Of a stretch of DNA of 14,811 bases, positions 1-7,883 are shown in pieces. Every line of letters begins with the position of its first letter. Positions within the stretch are counted from its first letter, which is position 1. The notes beneath the pieces are model-generated. The model was not told the origin of the DNA and made no database searches. It worked only from the letters and a program-made list of their open reading frames with translations. Source of the stretch: Holosporales bacterium (lineage in GTDB: Bacteria > Pseudomonadota > Alphaproteobacteria > RUG11792); NCBI GenBank assembly GCA_031260085.1, contig JAIRKP010000102.1, forward strand, positions 1-14,811, written 5' to 3'. Position numbers and translations under genes: made by a program.

Positions 1-150
1 CTTCTAGCTTAACGTCTGGTTTTAGTATGTGCCTGCAAAAGCTATTCCGTTATCAATGCTGCTAAGAATAAGTTGGACTAGATCAGTTGCTTTTAAATCA
101 CACTTTACTGAATAAAAAAGAGTTGCTAAAATAAACCATCAGGCAAAAAT

Positions 151-225
<75 letters not shown>

Positions 226-242
226 TTTCTCGTAGTTTTATC

Positions 243-1160
243 GTGAGAAAATTTTTACTCCTTATACTTATTATTGTTTCTTATCTTTTATTTGATTTGT
301 TAAAAATTAGTCATAACGCTGATCATTCTTTATTTTATGTTAAAAACACTAGTCTATACGAAACTGTAAGAAAAGATGGATCGTTTGGAAGTTCCATAAT
401 CTTTTTTATCATAGATCACATAGAGGCTATAAAAAATAAAATCCAAACTGGAGAATATGCAATACATTATGGCGATTCAGCGTTTTCACTATTAGATTCC
501 ATGCTTTCCAGATCTGTCGTAATAAGAAAGTTAACCATTCCTGAAGGATATACTGTTCAGATGATAGTGGAACTTTTGAATAAAAATCCGCTGTTATGTG
601 GAGATATAAAAACAATCCCTAATGAAGCCTCGCTTTTCCCTAGTACTTATTTTTATAAATTTGGAGATTCAAGAGAATCATTAATTATAAAAATGCAAAC
701 AGAAATGGAAAAGATAATAAAAAAGTTACAGCAAAAAAATCTAACTAATTTAACAATTGAGCAAATTATTATCTTGGCTTCTATTATAGAAAAAGAAACA
801 GGAGTCAATTCAGAACGAAAAATAATTTCTTCTGTATTTCATAATAGATTATCAAAAAATATGAGATTGCAAAGCGACCCGACTGTTATATACGCTCTCT
901 CCAATGGCTATGGTAAAATAGAAAACAAATTAACACGAAAAGATTTGCGGTATCAATCTCCATTTAATACTTATAGGTCTTCTGGCCTGCCGCCAACTGC
1001 GATTTGTTGTCCAGGCAAAGCATCGCTAGAAGCCGCAATAGCCCCTGCTGATACAGACTTTTTATACTTTGTTGCTGATAAAAACCAAGAATCTCACCTG
1101 TTTTCAAAAGATTATAACGAACACAAAAAAAATATCGAAAATATAAAAACTAAACATTAG
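243..1160 (+). CDS. mltG: Endolytic murein transglycosylase MltG (YceG-like)
   Basis: MltG is an inner-membrane lytic transglycosylase that cleaves nascent peptidoglycan strands and sets glycan chain length. From the GTG at 243 the protein has 305 residues, slightly short for the family. Residues 2-20 form a signal anchor (RKF followed by a hydrophobic stretch). The YceG core includes the catalytic block ASIIEKETG at about 179-187, with the likely catalytic Glu at 183. It is followed by QSDPTVIYAL and the C-terminal GLPP...PGKASLEAAIAP...YFVAD signature. The usual GPI.NPG stretch reads TAICCPG here. The open frame extends back to a GTG at 216, but that codon lies inside the tRNA acceptor stem. 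The GTG at 243 puts Met-Arg-Lys directly before the membrane segment and is preferred, although no Shine-Dalgarno is visible. Function is secure; the exact start is not. Confidence 0.93.
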   Translation: MRKFLLLILIIVSYLLFDLLKISHNADHSLFYVKNTSLYETVRKDGSFGSSIIFFIIDHIEAIKNKIQTGEYAIHYGDSAFSLLDSMLSRSVVIRKLTIPEGYTVQMIVELLNKNPLLCGDIKTIPNEASLFPSTYFYKFGDSRESLIIKMQTEMEKIIKKLQQKNLTNLTIEQIIILASIIEKETGVNSERKIISSVFHNRLSKNMRLQSDPTVIYALSNGYGKIENKLTRKDLRYQSPFNTYRSSGLPPTAICCPGKASLEAAIAPADTDFLYFVADKNQESHLFSKDYNEHKKNIENIKTKH

Positions 1161-1191
1161 ACTTATTTTCCATAATTATTTGTATTGTCAG

Positions 1192-1294
1192 ACGGGTACA
1201 CTCTGCTTCTTCTTGGAGTCACAGAAAAGCAGAATCTTTTCTAGCAACTTACCCCAATAAATTTACTCTGAACAGTAACGGGTGCACTTCGCTA
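1192..1294. repeat. Imperfect 16-base direct repeat and small hairpin between convergent genes
   Basis: ACGGGTACACTCTGCT (1192-1207) recurs as ACGGGTGCACTTCGCT (1279-1294), 13 of 16 bases identical, in the gap between mltG and the convergent gene that ends at 1299. Between them TCTGCTT (1202-1208) can pair with AAGCAGA (1227-1233) across an 18-base loop, followed by a short T-rich stretch. This could be a weak terminator for mltG. The loop is long and the tail is not a clean T run, so the terminator reading is tentative. The repeat could equally be debris of a lost element. Confidence 0.3.
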
Positions 1295-1298
1295 TAGT

Positions 1299-2663
1299 TT
1301 ATCTAAAATTTAAAAATCGATTTTTCGAGAGATCTAAATTATTTATAACATTTGAAATGTTAAAATTTTCAGTAGTTATTGCTGCTGAGGCTAAAGCTGA
1401 TAACAAATACGTTCCATCATCCGAAGTGTAACTTAATTCTTTCAATTTCTTGACTACATCCACTAAATTGTTTGGAGTTTTTAGAATTATCCGCAGAACT
1501 CCAAGCAGAGTAAGCATTTCCCTCGTTATTTGCATTATAGAATACGGATCTTTCACAATTATCTTTTCCAAAAGAGAAGAAGTAGCATAAAAAGATTCAA
1601 ATATTTGTGTGGTAACCTGGAGAAACTTCAGTATTTCGGTATAATTTTCGATATCTCGAGCCGCTTTCAATTTTGTTTTCTTATCATCAGAATTTAATTT
1701 ATCTTGCAGCTTGGCGCATAACTTTTCGAGTTTAGAGCAAAATGATTCTATTTTATCAGATATTTTCACCTTATACCCATCTTTTATGCCAATTAAACTT
1801 TTCGCATTTGCTAATGCAAGTTTGAAAACTTCTTGTTTTTGGGCTTCGTCTTCTTGCCTAAGATATTGTTCAATATTAATTAAATATGCTTCCATTTTTT
1901 TAGAAAATTCAGACGTTGGAGGCTCTGAATCATTAAACCTTATTTGACTACGCAACTGAATTCGGTTGCTATCTCTTGTGTTCCTTTTTAAAGAATTTAT
2001 AAACGAATCGAATACCTCTCCGTTAACTTGTTTAGGAAAATTGCTGCAAAAATGAGACACAATCCTAGACACCGGATAAACATTCCCGCAAGATGTTGAT
2101 ATCAGATTCTTTATAATTATATGCTGCGCAATCTTTGCAATGCTCTGTGTTGAGGCGTATATAATCGCTGTTTCGTCATCTGGTCTCTCTATTATGATCG
2201 CATTTCCATATTTTTTTGTATCCGCACTCACAAATTCCAAAAATGTTTCTATTTCTTTTAAAATAGAAACAAATTCTAATGGAGACTTTCTTACGATTTG
2301 CGAAACTCGCTCAGGGGTTAGGTTTGTAAAAACATTATATGTTGCGAAAATAAACTTTATAAATTGTTTATCGTAATTGCTTACTGAATCATCTTCATTC
2401 AATTCAGGTACATTGTTATATTTTAGAATAATCTTCTTAACGCCTAATTTTTCGTCCAAATAAATATTCTTTAAGTAATTTATGATGTTCATTACGAGCT
2501 TTGATAAATTATCGACAGATTCGAGAGAAAGTCTTTTCTTAGATTCTGTTTTGGCAATGTTGGAATATTCTTTCAATGCTGACTGAAAAGAATCAATATT
2601 AGCGTTAGAAATAAACGAAAAGCTAAAAAACATAATAACGCAGATTTTGTATAAAATTTTCAT
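1299..2663 (-). CDS. Unrecognised exported protein, 454 residues
   Basis: I do not recognise this protein. A signal peptide is clear: MKILYKIC, then a hydrophobic core to about residue 20, then a plausible cleavage site around SNA-N. The mature part reads as almost entirely alpha-helical, rich in Lys, Glu, Ile, Leu and Ser. A charged stretch around KKMEAYLINIEQYLRQEDEA could form a coiled coil. The mature protein has four cysteines, one pair in STSCGN/SHFCSN and one in ESFCSKLEKLCAKL, enough for two disulfides in the periplasm. No enzyme motif or transmembrane segment beyond the signal was seen. It starts 63 bases after der on the same strand, with no clear terminator between, so it may be the last gene of the TPR-bamB-der unit. 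The ATG at 2663 is the first start in frame and fits the signal peptide; only a weak GAG precedes it. Confidence 0.8.
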   Translation of the reverse strand: MKILYKICVIMFFSFSFISNANIDSFQSALKEYSNIAKTESKKRLSLESVDNLSKLVMNIINYLKNIYLDEKLGVKKIILKYNNVPELNEDDSVSNYDKQFIKFIFATYNVFTNLTPERVSQIVRKSPLEFVSILKEIETFLEFVSADTKKYGNAIIIERPDDETAIIYASTQSIAKIAQHIIIKNLISTSCGNVYPVSRIVSHFCSNFPKQVNGEVFDSFINSLKRNTRDSNRIQLRSQIRFNDSEPPTSEFSKKMEAYLINIEQYLRQEDEAQKQEVFKLALANAKSLIGIKDGYKVKISDKIESFCSKLEKLCAKLQDKLNSDDKKTKLKAARDIENYTEILKFLQVTTQIFESFYATSSLLEKIIVKDPYSIMQITREMLTLLGVLRIILKTPNNLVDVVKKLKELSYTSDDGTYLLSALASAAITTENFNISNVINNLDLSKNRFLNFR

Positions 2664-2726
2664 AGAAACTCGATCTTAATATATTATTAACTAGATTGTT
2701 GCATAATTTCATAAAACAATGCTATA

Positions 2727-4109
2727 TCAAGATTTAGAAAATTTTCGAAGCTTTCTATTATGATCCTTTTGTTCTCTAAAAAACACATTAATCGTTATGC
2801 TGTTCATAGAAAAATCTTTTTTTAAGCGATTGATTATAAATCTTTCATGATCAACTCTTATTTTGCTTTTGTTTGAAACAAATATAATAAATGTTGGAGG
2901 CGTTGTCTTTATTTGGGTTATGTATTTCAATTTAAATTTAGCCGATCCACTTTGAAGGAGATCAGTTGCGTTCAATTCCAATAGCCAATTATTTAAATCC
3001 GAAGTTTTAATTTTTTCTTTTTGTATTTCGTATACTGCAAAAGCCATCTTCAACATTTTCACGACATTAGTTCCATCCAAAGCAGATATAAATAAAAATG
3101 GAACATCTTTTAATTGCGATAAACTCTTAGAAAAATTTCTCTTTAAAAACTCTGGAGTATCATCTTTCCCATATGGAGCTTTGTCGTATTTATTAAAAGC
3201 TATTATTAAAACCTTGCCGTTTTTTATAATATTTGACGCTAATGTTAAATCTTGCTTTTCTATTTTCCCATTTTGCAAAGATGATGCATCAATAAGCAAC
3301 ACAACAATATCTGCATTTTTATAAGAGTTTACCGAGCTGGAGGCTGAAATTTTTTCAAGAACGTCATTAGCTCTTGACCTGCGCCGAAGGCCAGGAGTAT
3401 CAATTATTTTTATTTTTCGATTTTCAAATTCAAAATAAGCCTCAGAGCTTTCTCGTGTTAAACCTGCGAAATCTGCTACTAATTGTTTCTCCTCACCAAG
3501 AATTCGATTGACAATCGTAGACTTGCCAACATTTGGGCGACCTATAAAGGTTAACTTTATCGTATTTTCATTATCCGCTATTTCATCATTTGTTTCGGTT
3601 ATTAGTGGGAAAATCGTTTCATACAGACTGTCTATACCAATAGAGTGCTCTGCTGATATTGAGATCACATCACCAAAACCAAATTCAACAGCCTCTATAT
3701 ACATTAGTTGGGATACTTTCTTTTCACTTTTATTTACAACTACAATTATTGTTTTTCCAGTTTTTCGAAGGATATTTGCGATTTCGCGGTCGTATTCAGT
3801 TATTCCAAGAACGCCATCTATAACAAATAGAATAATATTTGCTGAGTCTATAACTTCTTTTACTTTTGTCGAAATAGCCTGCATTAGCTCAGGATTCTGA
3901 TCACACTCAGCATAATCAAACATCCCAGGCGTATCGATCAAAGAAACTTTCTTCCCCCAGATTTCTGCATCACCTTCTTTGGAATCTCTTGTCACTCCGT
4001 TTCGATCAAAAACCAAAGCGCTCCTTTTCCCTAGAATTCTGTTAAATAATGTTGATTTCCCAACGTTTGTTCGACCAATCAGAGCTATTCTAAATTTATC
4101 CGACTGCAT
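2727..4109 (-). CDS. der: Ribosome-assembly GTPase Der (EngA)
   Basis: Der is a cytoplasmic double GTPase needed for maturation of the 50S ribosomal subunit. The 460-residue protein has the full family layout. The first G domain has P-loop GRTNVGKST at 12-20 and DTPG at 59-62. The second has P-loop GRPNVGKST near 190, DTPGLRRRSR, and G4 motif NKYD. A C-terminal KH-like domain ends in a basic tail. The G4 motif of the first G domain reads NKSE rather than NKxD; I recall an acidic E at this position in other alphaproteobacterial Der proteins, so it is probably a lineage trait. The start overlaps the 3' end of bamB by 14 bases, indicating translational coupling. TPR protein, BamB and Der in this order is, from memory, a common alphaproteobacterial arrangement. 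Confidence 0.97.
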   Translation of the reverse strand: MQSDKFRIALIGRTNVGKSTLFNRILGKRSALVFDRNGVTRDSKEGDAEIWGKKVSLIDTPGMFDYAECDQNPELMQAISTKVKEVIDSANIILFVIDGVLGITEYDREIANILRKTGKTIIVVVNKSEKKVSQLMYIEAVEFGFGDVISISAEHSIGIDSLYETIFPLITETNDEIADNENTIKLTFIGRPNVGKSTIVNRILGEEKQLVADFAGLTRESSEAYFEFENRKIKIIDTPGLRRRSRANDVLEKISASSSVNSYKNADIVVLLIDASSLQNGKIEKQDLTLASNIIKNGKVLIIAFNKYDKAPYGKDDTPEFLKRNFSKSLSQLKDVPFLFISALDGTNVVKMLKMAFAVYEIQKEKIKTSDLNNWLLELNATDLLQSGSAKFKLKYITQIKTTPPTFIIFVSNKSKIRVDHERFIINRLKKDFSMNSITINVFFREQKDHNRKLRKFSKS

Positions 4110-5376
4110 AAAGTTCTGCGTAGTCTGTTATGAAATACATTATCTTATTAACTATCATTGGAGTTCTCACAAACAAAAGTCTGTCTACAACTTCGGAAGA
4201 AATAGTTTTACCTGTCGAAATATCGAAGGTTGCTTTATGACCATGATCGCTGAAAATGACTAGCTTCCCATTTATCATAAGCGGCCCTGTCCAAATAGCT
4301 TCTTTCCCTTTTTTCTCATTAAATTCATCTGTAATATTAGTTTGCCATTTAATAGCGCCATCATTTAAGGATAAACAAACTAATTTGTTATCACTAGTTA
4401 AAACAAATATCCAATTATTATTTATTATAGGAGTATGTATCGTTCCCAAATCCTGCTCCCAAACTCGTATGCCGGAAGTTGCATCAAGCAAAATCATTTT
4501 AGATTCTGACGTTGCTATTAAAACATAATTTTTATAAACCACAGGAGAAGCCGCTATATGCGAAATGACGAATCCACTTTCCGAAACATTCGACGAGAAT
4601 AAAACCTCAGACCAATTATCAGAACCTGAAGAAAGCGAAAAAGAAGCAACATCTCCTGAAGAGTATGCGCAAATTACATCATTGCCATAAACTGCCGGAG
4701 TACCAAATTTAGCCATTGTTGTTTGTTCATTATTTATAGTGTTTGACCAAATAATAGTTCCATTTTTCGCATCTATTGCTAAAGTTTGATTATCAATAGT
4801 TGTGATTATTATCCTATCGTTAACAAAAAGAGGTGATCCTTTTAACGGATATTTTAAGTCTTTATTCCAGATTTCTTTTTGAGTTTTAGAATTTATAGCG
4901 ATAAGGTGACCCGTGTTTGTTGAAATAAAGATAACTCCGTTTGCAGCTGTCAATCCTCCCGAAAATTCGGCTTCGTCAGGTTGAGGGGCTATCTCTTTTT
5001 TCCAAATTATTCTGCCATCTTTTGCGGAAACGCAATTTAAAATGCCCAAAGCATCAACTGCGTAAATTTTCCCATCGATATAAATTGGATCAGAATGTAT
5101 GGATTCTCTTCCTATTTTAGTCTTCCAAATAGTTTTTGGAGTTGCTAACATTTTATGATTGATGTCACTATGTTGTTTATTCCCAGCTACGTCTACGCAA
5201 GAATCAATAGAGCTAGGCGGTGTGGCATTGATTTTCAGAGATGCAATGGTTTTATTTATATTTTTGTTTATTGTTGTAAAAATTTCTTCCCTTTTCCCTG
5301 GAAGAATTTCTTTTTTCTCACAAGCTGAAATTAAAACAATGGCTCCAAACAACAATAACAAAGTATAATTTCGCAT
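4096..5376 (-). CDS. bamB: Outer-membrane protein assembly factor BamB (PQQ-repeat lipoprotein)
   Basis: BamB is a lipoprotein of the BAM complex that helps insert beta-barrel proteins into the outer membrane. The start is placed at the ATG at 5376 rather than the in-frame ATG at 5388: GGAG sits 6 bases before it and the lipoprotein signal then begins MRNYTLLLLFG. The lipobox ISAC gives a lipidated Cys at residue 19. After a Lys/Asn-rich linker come beta-propeller PQQ-type repeats. Six blade signatures of the form (D/N)xxxGxxxW are visible, such as SAKDGRIIWKKEI, DAKNGTIIWSNTI, DATSGIRVWEQDL and LNDGAIKWQTNI. The length, 426 residues, is somewhat above the E. coli protein. The gene lies 14 bases after the TPR gene and overlaps der, so it sits in the middle of an operon. 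Confidence 0.94.
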   Translation of the reverse strand: MRNYTLLLLFGAIVLISACEKKEILPGKREEIFTTINKNINKTIASLKINATPPSSIDSCVDVAGNKQHSDINHKMLATPKTIWKTKIGRESIHSDPIYIDGKIYAVDALGILNCVSAKDGRIIWKKEIAPQPDEAEFSGGLTAANGVIFISTNTGHLIAINSKTQKEIWNKDLKYPLKGSPLFVNDRIIITTIDNQTLAIDAKNGTIIWSNTINNEQTTMAKFGTPAVYGNDVICAYSSGDVASFSLSSGSDNWSEVLFSSNVSESGFVISHIAASPVVYKNYVLIATSESKMILLDATSGIRVWEQDLGTIHTPIINNNWIFVLTSDNKLVCLSLNDGAIKWQTNITDEFNEKKGKEAIWTGPLMINGKLVIFSDHGHKATFDISTGKTISSEVVDRLLFVRTPMIVNKIMYFITDYAELYAVG

Positions 5377-5390
5377 GCCTCTCTCCATAA

Positions 5391-6104
5391 TTAGCTCAGT
5401 GAATTTAATAAAATTTTAGCTCTATCTTCCATGCCAGGGGGGACTCCTGATGTTTTTGCTATTGATTCCAAAGTTTGCTTTGCCAGGTCATTTTTTCCAG
5501 ACTTTATATAGCAAAAAGCTAACGACTCCTTCGCCACAAGCGGCCACGATCCATTCACGTATTTCTCGGCTAGTTCTTTTATAAAATTATCAATCGAGGC
5601 TATTATTTCGCTCGGAGGCTTCAAATCTATGAAAGAATTGACATAAAGTATATAAGCAAGCTCTTTTAAGATAATATTGGCGTTCTTATTTTCAAATATC
5701 GATTTATACTGATCAAGACAGAAAAGATCGTTTCTCTCTCTCAAAATTGCAGCATATTCAAGCTTCGCCAAAACAGCATAATCTGTTTTAGAAATATTTG
5801 TCATTTCTCTTATTTGAGAAATATAACTTGATGCATTGCCAGACATTATGGCGCTTTGTATAGTCGAAAATTTATTGGAAATAGCTTCTCTTTCCGAGCC
5901 ATCCTGTGTTCGCCAAGTGTTATAAACAGCAACAGAAATAATAACGGCAGCAACAAAGCTACTCACGAACTTTCCGTATTTTTTCCAAAGCAACTGCCAG
6001 TTTTCGCTACGGATTTCTTCTTCAATACTCTCCGTAAAAGCGTCAGCCCCTCCCTGCCCGCACGCTGGCCTTCCGCAGTTACAATTCTCTTTCTCGTCTA
6101 CCAT
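5391..6104 (-). CDS. Membrane-anchored TPR protein (YfgM/TPR_21-like)
   Basis: The 237-residue protein has a cytoplasmic N-terminus, one membrane segment (about 46-63, FVSSFVAAVIISVAVYNTW) and a helical periplasmic part resembling the tetratricopeptide-like domain of YfgM-type proteins. YfgM is an ancillary SecYEG-associated factor linked to periplasmic chaperone traffic in E. coli. The alphaproteobacterial relatives are mostly uncharacterised, so the same role is only inferred. Features supporting the family are the ENWQLLWKKYGKF motif before the membrane segment, the location directly before bamB, and the C-terminal AKQTLESIA...AKILLNSL pattern. Odd for the family, the N-terminus carries three cysteines in CNCGRPACGQGG (residues 8-19), resembling a small metal-binding knuckle. 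It appears to be the first gene of its transcription unit. Confidence 0.82.
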   Translation of the reverse strand: MVDEKENCNCGRPACGQGGADAFTESIEEEIRSENWQLLWKKYGKFVSSFVAAVIISVAVYNTWRTQDGSEREAISNKFSTIQSAIMSGNASSYISQIREMTNISKTDYAVLAKLEYAAILRERNDLFCLDQYKSIFENKNANIILKELAYILYVNSFIDLKPPSEIIASIDNFIKELAEKYVNGSWPLVAKESLAFCYIKSGKNDLAKQTLESIAKTSGVPPGMEDRAKILLNSLS

Positions 6105-6145
6105 GTTTCAAAATCAAATGCCAATTTAGCTTAATATCTTAATAT

Positions 6146-6173
6146 ATTGTACACCATCCCGCCAATAAACCAA
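6146..6173 (-). promoter_or_regulatory. Candidate promoter for the TPR-bamB-der unit
   Basis: On the minus strand, TTGGTT (6168-6173) and TACAAT (6146-6151) are separated by 16 bases, about 40 bases before the ATG at 6104. The -10 box matches consensus at five of six bases; the -35 box is poor. The divergent gene at 6275 must have its promoter in the same 170-base gap, but I could not pick a convincing one. Confidence 0.35.
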
Positions 6174-6274
6174 ATACTTTCATTTTTATATTGAACATCT
6201 ATAAAATAAATCTTGCAATTTCTTAAAATTTATGATTAACTCTAGACTGAAGTAGTTTTTTCAGGTGTTGTTTT

Positions 6275-7003
6275 ATGATTACAACAAATAAGCGTATTGT
6301 AGCAATGTCTTTGTGTGCCATGTTTTTAATCGGCGCTATAGAAGCAAGCACAGATACAGACCCGATCCGAATTGATATAGGAGGTAGCCAAAGTAACCCG
6401 ATGTACACTGTACAATGGCCAAATAAAACTGAGCATTTCGGAAATGGTGCCATTTCGTTCACGTCCGCTTCTATAGTTCAGGACTTCCCGTGGGTCGTTT
6501 ATAATAGAGATAGTTATTTCTACAACTTATTTAGTCAGACTGTGATATCCGAATATAAAGAGAATCCCTCCAATCCAAATGAAGTCATCCACCAAGCTTA
6601 CGATGCTTGTAGTAAAGAATTTACCGACTTTGTTTTAATATCTCAAACATTGGGTGACTCCAGACGAATATACTGTGACATACATGCACTAGTTGATAAA
6701 GGGGACGGTTCCAAAATCCCTAGTGTTATGGAAGTTTTCATTAGAAATTATATCGAGATCCCACCCGATATCCAATCAAGATTAAATTCTAGACACGAGA
6801 TTCGATTCTTAGCTGGCGTTTTAAGTTACTTCTCTGATCAGTATGATAACGCAAGCATCAATCTGTTTCACAGACTCGTCACTGGATCTGATTTAAATAA
6901 AGAGGAAGCTATAGCTAGAATTAAAGATACTCATACAGAAGAAGCCCATTGGTTTATAGAAGGTTTAGTGCGCGAAACCCCCATACTCGACCCTGAGGAT
7001 TAA
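6275..7003 (+). CDS. Unrecognised exported protein, 242 residues
   Basis: No family was recognised. The start at 6275 is supported by AGGTG 8 bases upstream and by a signal peptide (MITTNKR, hydrophobic core to about 20, cleavage near AIEA-S at 24-25). The mature protein is about 217 residues, acidic overall and aromatic-rich. It has a probable beta-rich N-terminal half (IRIDIGGSQ, MYTVQWPNKTEHFG) and a more helical C-terminal half (DKYDNASINLFHRL-like, EEAIARIKDTHTEEAHWF). Two cysteines remain after processing, in YDACSKEF and IYCDIHAL, and could form one disulfide. Its stop is only 3 bases before the next ATG, so it is an operon partner of the broken gene downstream. Its GC content is higher than that of the flanking housekeeping genes, which suggests separate ancestry. 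Role unknown. Confidence 0.8.
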   Translation: MITTNKRIVAMSLCAMFLIGAIEASTDTDPIRIDIGGSQSNPMYTVQWPNKTEHFGNGAISFTSASIVQDFPWVVYNRDSYFYNLFSQTVISEYKENPSNPNEVIHQAYDACSKEFTDFVLISQTLGDSRRIYCDIHALVDKGDGSKIPSVMEVFIRNYIEIPPDIQSRLNSRHEIRFLAGVLSYFSDQYDNASINLFHRLVTGSDLNKEEAIARIKDTHTEEAHWFIEGLVRETPILDPED

Positions 7004-7006
7004 ATC

Positions 7007-7791
7007 ATGAATATAAATCCATTCAACTCGATAGTAAGACTAAAACTAGCCTTACTCGTCATAAGTCCTTCCACCCTCCTTGCAGCAGGAGACCCCACCC
7101 TAGGCATCTACATCTCCAAAGCTCAAGAGCCGCTCAGAGCTCTCGTAGTTAAAGAGACGCCAGATTCAAAAAAAACTTTTTCCTAGCGGGTAACCGCATA
7201 TTTATCAGTGGATATATAACACCACATTCAGACATCTACCATGACACCCTGAAAACGCTAGCATTGTCTGGAGCAATGACTATACCTCAAGCAGCCATTG
7301 TCAGGGCTTATTATTTTGGCCGAAACAACTGTGAACTCAGACCATCAGAACTTATTGGTGCATTAACAGCATATTGGCAAGCTCTACATGCATACTTTGC
7401 TTTCTTCGGGCTCGAATTAGGACCCATTCCTTCCGATCCACCAACCGACACGGTTCTAGCTGAAATTGAACATGCACGCAAGTCAGCGGACCCCTCTTAT
7501 TCTTTGGCACACACGGCACCCCAGGCAATATTTCTGGATGCATACCCACAAGGAGTCAGACCAATACAGGCAGCAGTCATTTCTACAAACTTGAGTTTTG
7601 TTTCCAGGGAAGCAATGTGCCAAGCATGCGAGAACAAATACGCTCAAGTAGCTAACAACAGCCGCAATTACACAATCACAGTCCAATACTACGGACGAGC
7701 CCGAACGGATGCAGGAACATGCGGTAATTTACAAAAACAAAAAATAACAGTATCTCCAAACCCCCGCGTACGTCGGCCTCCGCCTGCTTAA
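7007..7791 (+). pseudogene. Exported protein gene split by a -1 frame change at an A8 run
   Basis: The first frame opens at ATG 7007, with GAGG 8 bases upstream and an evident signal peptide (MNINPFNSIVRLKLALLV...TLLAAG, cleavage near 26-28). It stops at TAG 7184-7186 after 59 codons. The -1 frame is open from 7153 to the stop at 7789-7791 without interruption. Joining the two in the A run at 7168-7175 gives a coherent 261-residue exported protein. The downstream part alone could start at TTG 7264 or ATG 7276, but would then lack a signal peptide and begin mid-protein. Four cysteines lie near 109, 205, 208 (CQAC) and 239, and the C-terminus is PRVRRPPPA. No family recognised. Alternatives are a decayed gene, a phase-variable or slippage-expressed gene, programmed -1 frameshifting, or a one-base sequencing error. 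Confidence 0.7.
7168..7197 (+). promoter_or_regulatory. Possible -1 slippage site with downstream hairpin
   Basis: Eight A (7168-7175) follow TC in the zero frame as tcA AAA AAA act, so the heptamer A_AAA_AAA is in the correct phase for -1 slippage. Eleven bases later GCGG-GTAA-CCGC (7186-7197) forms a 4-bp GC stem with a GNRA-type loop directly on the zero-frame stop. Known -1 signals usually space the structure 5-9 bases from the heptamer and use stronger stems. The site is therefore suggestive only; the A run could also act through polymerase slippage. Confidence 0.4.
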
Positions 7792-7803
7792 ACAAAAGCA
7801 GGC
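7782..7803. repeat. Perfect 8-bp inverted repeat over the stop codon
   Basis: GCCTGCTT (7782-7789) and AAGCAGGC (7796-7803) form a perfect 8-bp stem with the 6-base loop AAACAA. The TAA stop (7789-7791) sits at the top of the stem and in the loop. No T run follows, so it is not an intrinsic terminator by itself. It lies 9 bases before the terminator hairpin and may protect the transcript 3' end. Confidence 0.6.
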
Positions 7804-7812
7804 ACAGTACCC

Positions 7813-7838
7813 AGCCCCTTGTCGAGGGGCTTTTGTTG
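7813..7838 (+). terminator. Rho-independent terminator
   Basis: AGCCCCT (7813-7819) pairs with AGGGGCT (7825-7831) across the 5-base loop TGTCG, giving a 7-bp GC-rich stem followed by TTTTGTTGT. It closes the exported-protein pair at 6275-7791 and separates it from the grpE operon. Confidence 0.9.
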
Positions 7839-7883
7839 TGGTATTATTAATGATGATTTGGTTTATTGAATGTGCTTTTTAAT

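Noticed and set aside
1..130. Short minus-strand open stretch ending in a stop at the left edge
   Set aside because: About 37 codons with no ATG or good alternative start and no ribosome site. No recognisable product, so it was not annotated.
3709..3740. NKSE in place of NKxD in the first G domain of Der as a loss-of-function change
   Set aside because: I recall an acidic Glu here in other alphaproteobacterial Der proteins, and everything else in the domain is intact, so it is more likely a normal lineage variant.
3508..3900. 130-codon plus-strand frame inside der
   Set aside because: Antisense shadow of a full-length, motif-complete Der GTPase.
6223..6462. 79-codon minus-strand frame opposite the 242-residue exported-protein gene
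   Set aside because: It covers the start region of a gene with a good Shine-Dalgarno and signal peptide, and shows no support of its own.
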